Positions 16,418-18,096 of a stretch of DNA of 18,096 nt are shown here, piece by piece. Made by a program: the position numbers and the translations under genes. This stretch comes from Bacteroidales bacterium UBA5548 (GTDB taxonomy: Bacteria; Bacteroidota; Bacteroidia; Bacteroidales; UBA932): assembly GCA_002425935.1 (NCBI GenBank), contig DINE01000029.1, positions 2,084-20,179 on the forward strand, given 5' to 3'. Under the pieces are notes generated by a model that made no database searches, was not told where the DNA came from, and saw only the letters and a list, made by a program, of their open reading frames with translations. The first letter of the stretch is position 1; each line of letters starts with the position of its first letter.

Positions 16418-17911
16418 ATGAAAAACTTCAATAAATTCTGTTTTGCAGCCACTCTTGCTGCCATTTTACTCTGTCCGGCCATTTTTGCACAAAACAAAAA
16501 ATTTTCTGCCGAGACCTTTGACAAACTTTGCAACGATGTATTCAAAGAGTGGAACCTTCCGGGAATGGCGGTTGTAGTTGTCAAGGGAGACGAAACAATC
16601 TTTCTGAAAGGTTACGGTACTACCGCGCTTGATTCAACAGGAACACCTGTTACTCCTAAAACACAGTTTGTTATAGCCTCTACATCAAAGGCTGTGACAG
16701 CAGCACTTCTGGCAACAGTTATAGACCAGGGTAAAGTAAAATGGGAAGATACAGTAGTTAACCACCTCCCCGATTTTAAACTTTATGACCCGTGGGTAAC
16801 TGCAAACTTTCAGGTAAGGGATATAATGGTGCATAAAACAGGATTCCGTCCTTATGCAACCGACGATCTGCCACAGTTTGGTTACGACCGGGATCAGGTT
16901 TACCGCCTCTTAAGACATATACAGCCAACATACAGCTTCAGGACAACATATGCATACAACAATGCTATGTACACTGTAGCAGCAAAGATTATTGAAAAGT
17001 ATACAAACATGAGTTGGGACGATGCAATTGTTGAGCGAATTTTCAAGCCTCTTGAGATGAACTCGAGTACAACCGGAAACCGTTCATACTTCAGCTCTCC
17101 TGCCCTGGCCAAAGGCCACTCGCACTTTATGGATAAAGACACAATAAAAGCTGTTATCAGAGCAGACCGCGACAGAGCCTTCAGATGGCTATCCGCTGTG
17201 GCTCCTGCCGGATTTGTAATGTCAACAGCTGAGGATATGGGCAACTGGCTTAAGATGCACCTTGGCAAAGGTAAGTTCAACGGCAAGCAGGTAATATCAG
17301 AAGCTAATCACCGCTACCTGTTCGTTCCCCAAACCATTAGCGGCCATGACTCAGTAACATTGAACAACTATGCACAGGGGTGGACTGTTGAGCAGAGCAG
17401 CAACGGAAGATTAATAAGACACACCGGGCTGGCATACGGCTATACAGCATTCGTCGGGATAATGCCCGAAATGGATATGGGCATTGCAATTCTCACCAAT
17501 GCAGGAGCCACCACAAATCCGCACATGGCTATTACACGAGAGATGATAGAGATGCTTAAAGGTGAAGATAAGAGAGACTGGAGAGAGTTTTACCTTAGCT
17601 CATTCACACACCCCAGACCCGCCAGAGAGCAATCAAAGATTGACACAATACCTCAACTGGCAAACAGTGATTACACCGGAGAGTTTTATAAAGAGGATTT
17701 TGGCACAATTACAATTTCGGAAGAGGAGAGTAAACTGGTTTTTCAACTGAACAATGTAAAATCTGAACTCAGGCACAAAACCGCCAACACATTTTTTATA
17801 AGATCGGCCGGAAACATCGAGATTGAATTCTTTACGAATCCACACAACAAGATTGAAGCACTCACCCTCAAAATCGGAGACCCTATAGGTAACTTTACCC
17901 GCGTAAAATAA
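16418..17911 (+). CDS. Secreted class C beta-lactamase-like serine hydrolase with C-terminal DUF3471-like domain
   Basis: The 497-residue protein starts with a signal peptide (about 1-24, cleavage near IFA-Q), so it should be periplasmic or exported. The catalytic domain has S88-T-S-K91 (nucleophile and general base), Y180-N-N182 and H335-T-G337, the three motifs of the class C beta-lactamase/DD-peptidase/esterase superfamily. Residues about 385-497 form an extra beta-rich domain (SDYTGEFYKEDFGTITISEEESKLVFQL) resembling DUF3471, often seen after such hydrolases. It starts 12 bases after the ATPase stop, so it may be co-transcribed, though a functional link is unlikely. Peptidase or esterase activity on D-amino-acid compounds is more likely than antibiotic resistance. 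Confidence 0.9.
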   Translation: MKNFNKFCFAATLAAILLCPAIFAQNKKFSAETFDKLCNDVFKEWNLPGMAVVVVKGDETIFLKGYGTTALDSTGTPVTPKTQFVIASTSKAVTAALLATVIDQGKVKWEDTVVNHLPDFKLYDPWVTANFQVRDIMVHKTGFRPYATDDLPQFGYDRDQVYRLLRHIQPTYSFRTTYAYNNAMYTVAAKIIEKYTNMSWDDAIVERIFKPLEMNSSTTGNRSYFSSPALAKGHSHFMDKDTIKAVIRADRDRAFRWLSAVAPAGFVMSTAEDMGNWLKMHLGKGKFNGKQVISEANHRYLFVPQTISGHDSVTLNNYAQGWTVEQSSNGRLIRHTGLAYGYTAFVGIMPEMDMGIAILTNAGATTNPHMAITREMIEMLKGEDKRDWREFYLSSFTHPRPAREQSKIDTIPQLANSDYTGEFYKEDFGTITISEEESKLVFQLNNVKSELRHKTANTFFIRSAGNIEIEFFTNPHNKIEALTLKIGDPIGNFTRVK

Positions 17912-17973
17912 GGGACTTTGAAGTCTTTGCCATAACATCTATATATCAATGACTTGCAAACGTTACAATTCAA

Positions 17974-18049
17974 AAAACAATCTGTTGCCGGAGTTGAGGA
18001 GTTGGGAAAACATACCAGAAGTACTCAACTCGAAGGCAACATTTGTTTT
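17974..18049. repeat. Long interrupted inverted repeat
   Basis: Three arms pair in order: AAAACAA (17974-17980) with TTGTTTT (18043-18049), GTTGCC (17984-17989) with GGCAAC (18035-18040), and GAGTTGAG (17991-17998) with CTCAACTC (18024-18031). Small mismatched bulges separate them and the loop is 25 bases. The loop starts with GAGTTGGG, a near copy of the arm just before it. This could be a terminator for the transporter-hydrolase operon, a dispersed repeat, or the end of a mobile element. Confidence 0.6.
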
Positions 18050-18057
18050 CCGATAAT

Positions 18058-18080
18058 TTTCCGCTGCTACTTTGCGGAAA
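18058..18080. repeat. 7-bp hairpin TTTCCGC/GCGGAAA
   Basis: TTTCCGC (18058-18064) pairs perfectly with GCGGAAA (18074-18080) around a 9-base loop. The left arm belongs to a direct repeat of TTTTCCG (18046-18052 and 18057-18063). No T-run follows, so it is not a standard terminator. Confidence 0.5.
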
Positions 18081-18096
18081 CGACGAGGACTGTTTG

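Larger units (their letters stand above)
17912..18096. other. Right-edge non-coding stretch
   Basis: These 185 bases contain no convincing gene. Two inverted repeats fill most of the second half and are listed separately. A leftward frame with no start codon stays open from the window edge to a stop at 17970, about 41 codons, but it runs through the repeat and looks accidental. Confidence 0.5.

Noticed and set aside
17970..18095. Leftward open frame of about 41 codons entering from the right edge
   Set aside because: It has no start codon in the window, matches no family I recognise and coincides with the inverted repeats.

Overview
The window looks like a gene-dense piece of a Bacteroidota chromosome, probably from a Bacteroidales-like lineage. 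The evidence is a TonB-dependent receptor with an N-terminal carboxypeptidase-regulatory-like domain, a large DUF5117-type zinc metalloprotease, short gaps with little Shine-Dalgarno signal, and exact copies of the Bacteroidota -7 promoter box (TAnnTTTG) in most upstream gaps. Codon use looks even throughout (many AGA/AGG arginines, moderate A+T). I see no prophage, insertion sequence, CRISPR array, rRNA or tRNA. No gap without a gene exceeds about 190 bases.

Left block (1-9584). A membrane-anchored class C beta-lactamase-like serine hydrolase reads rightward and meets a leftward TonB-dependent receptor; their stop codons overlap. Upstream of the receptor, on the same minus strand, is a complete tripartite RND efflux operon: periplasmic adaptor (8225-9331), inner-membrane pump (5167-8214) and TolC-like outer-membrane channel (3839-5170, ATGA overlap with the pump). 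Just ahead of it, also leftward, is a 58-residue CDGSH iron-sulfur protein (9408-9584).

Molybdopterin block (9618-12391). A palindromic, apparently two-way promoter separates the CDGSH gene from a rightward run: a TrmH/SpoU RNA methyltransferase, a compact MoaA, MoaC, and a MOSC-MogA fusion. Together MoaA and MoaC convert GTP to cyclic pyranopterin monophosphate. MogA adenylates molybdopterin, and MOSC domains handle sulfur or metal in Moco-related chemistry. moaD, moaE and moeA are not in the window.

Right block (12402-18096). A leftward DUF5117-type metalloprotease diverges from a rightward ABC molybdate/tungstate transporter pair (permease, then a short ATPase) with no binding-protein gene beside it. 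A second, secreted class C beta-lactamase-like hydrolase follows 12 bases later. The last 185 bases hold no convincing gene but contain two inverted repeats.

The clearest theme is molybdenum or tungsten cofactor supply: cofactor synthesis and oxyanion uptake sit within 6 kb, interrupted by a protease gene. I found no convincing new system. The items most worth checking are the compact MoaA, the transporter without its binding protein, the back-to-back promoters and the repeat region at the right edge.
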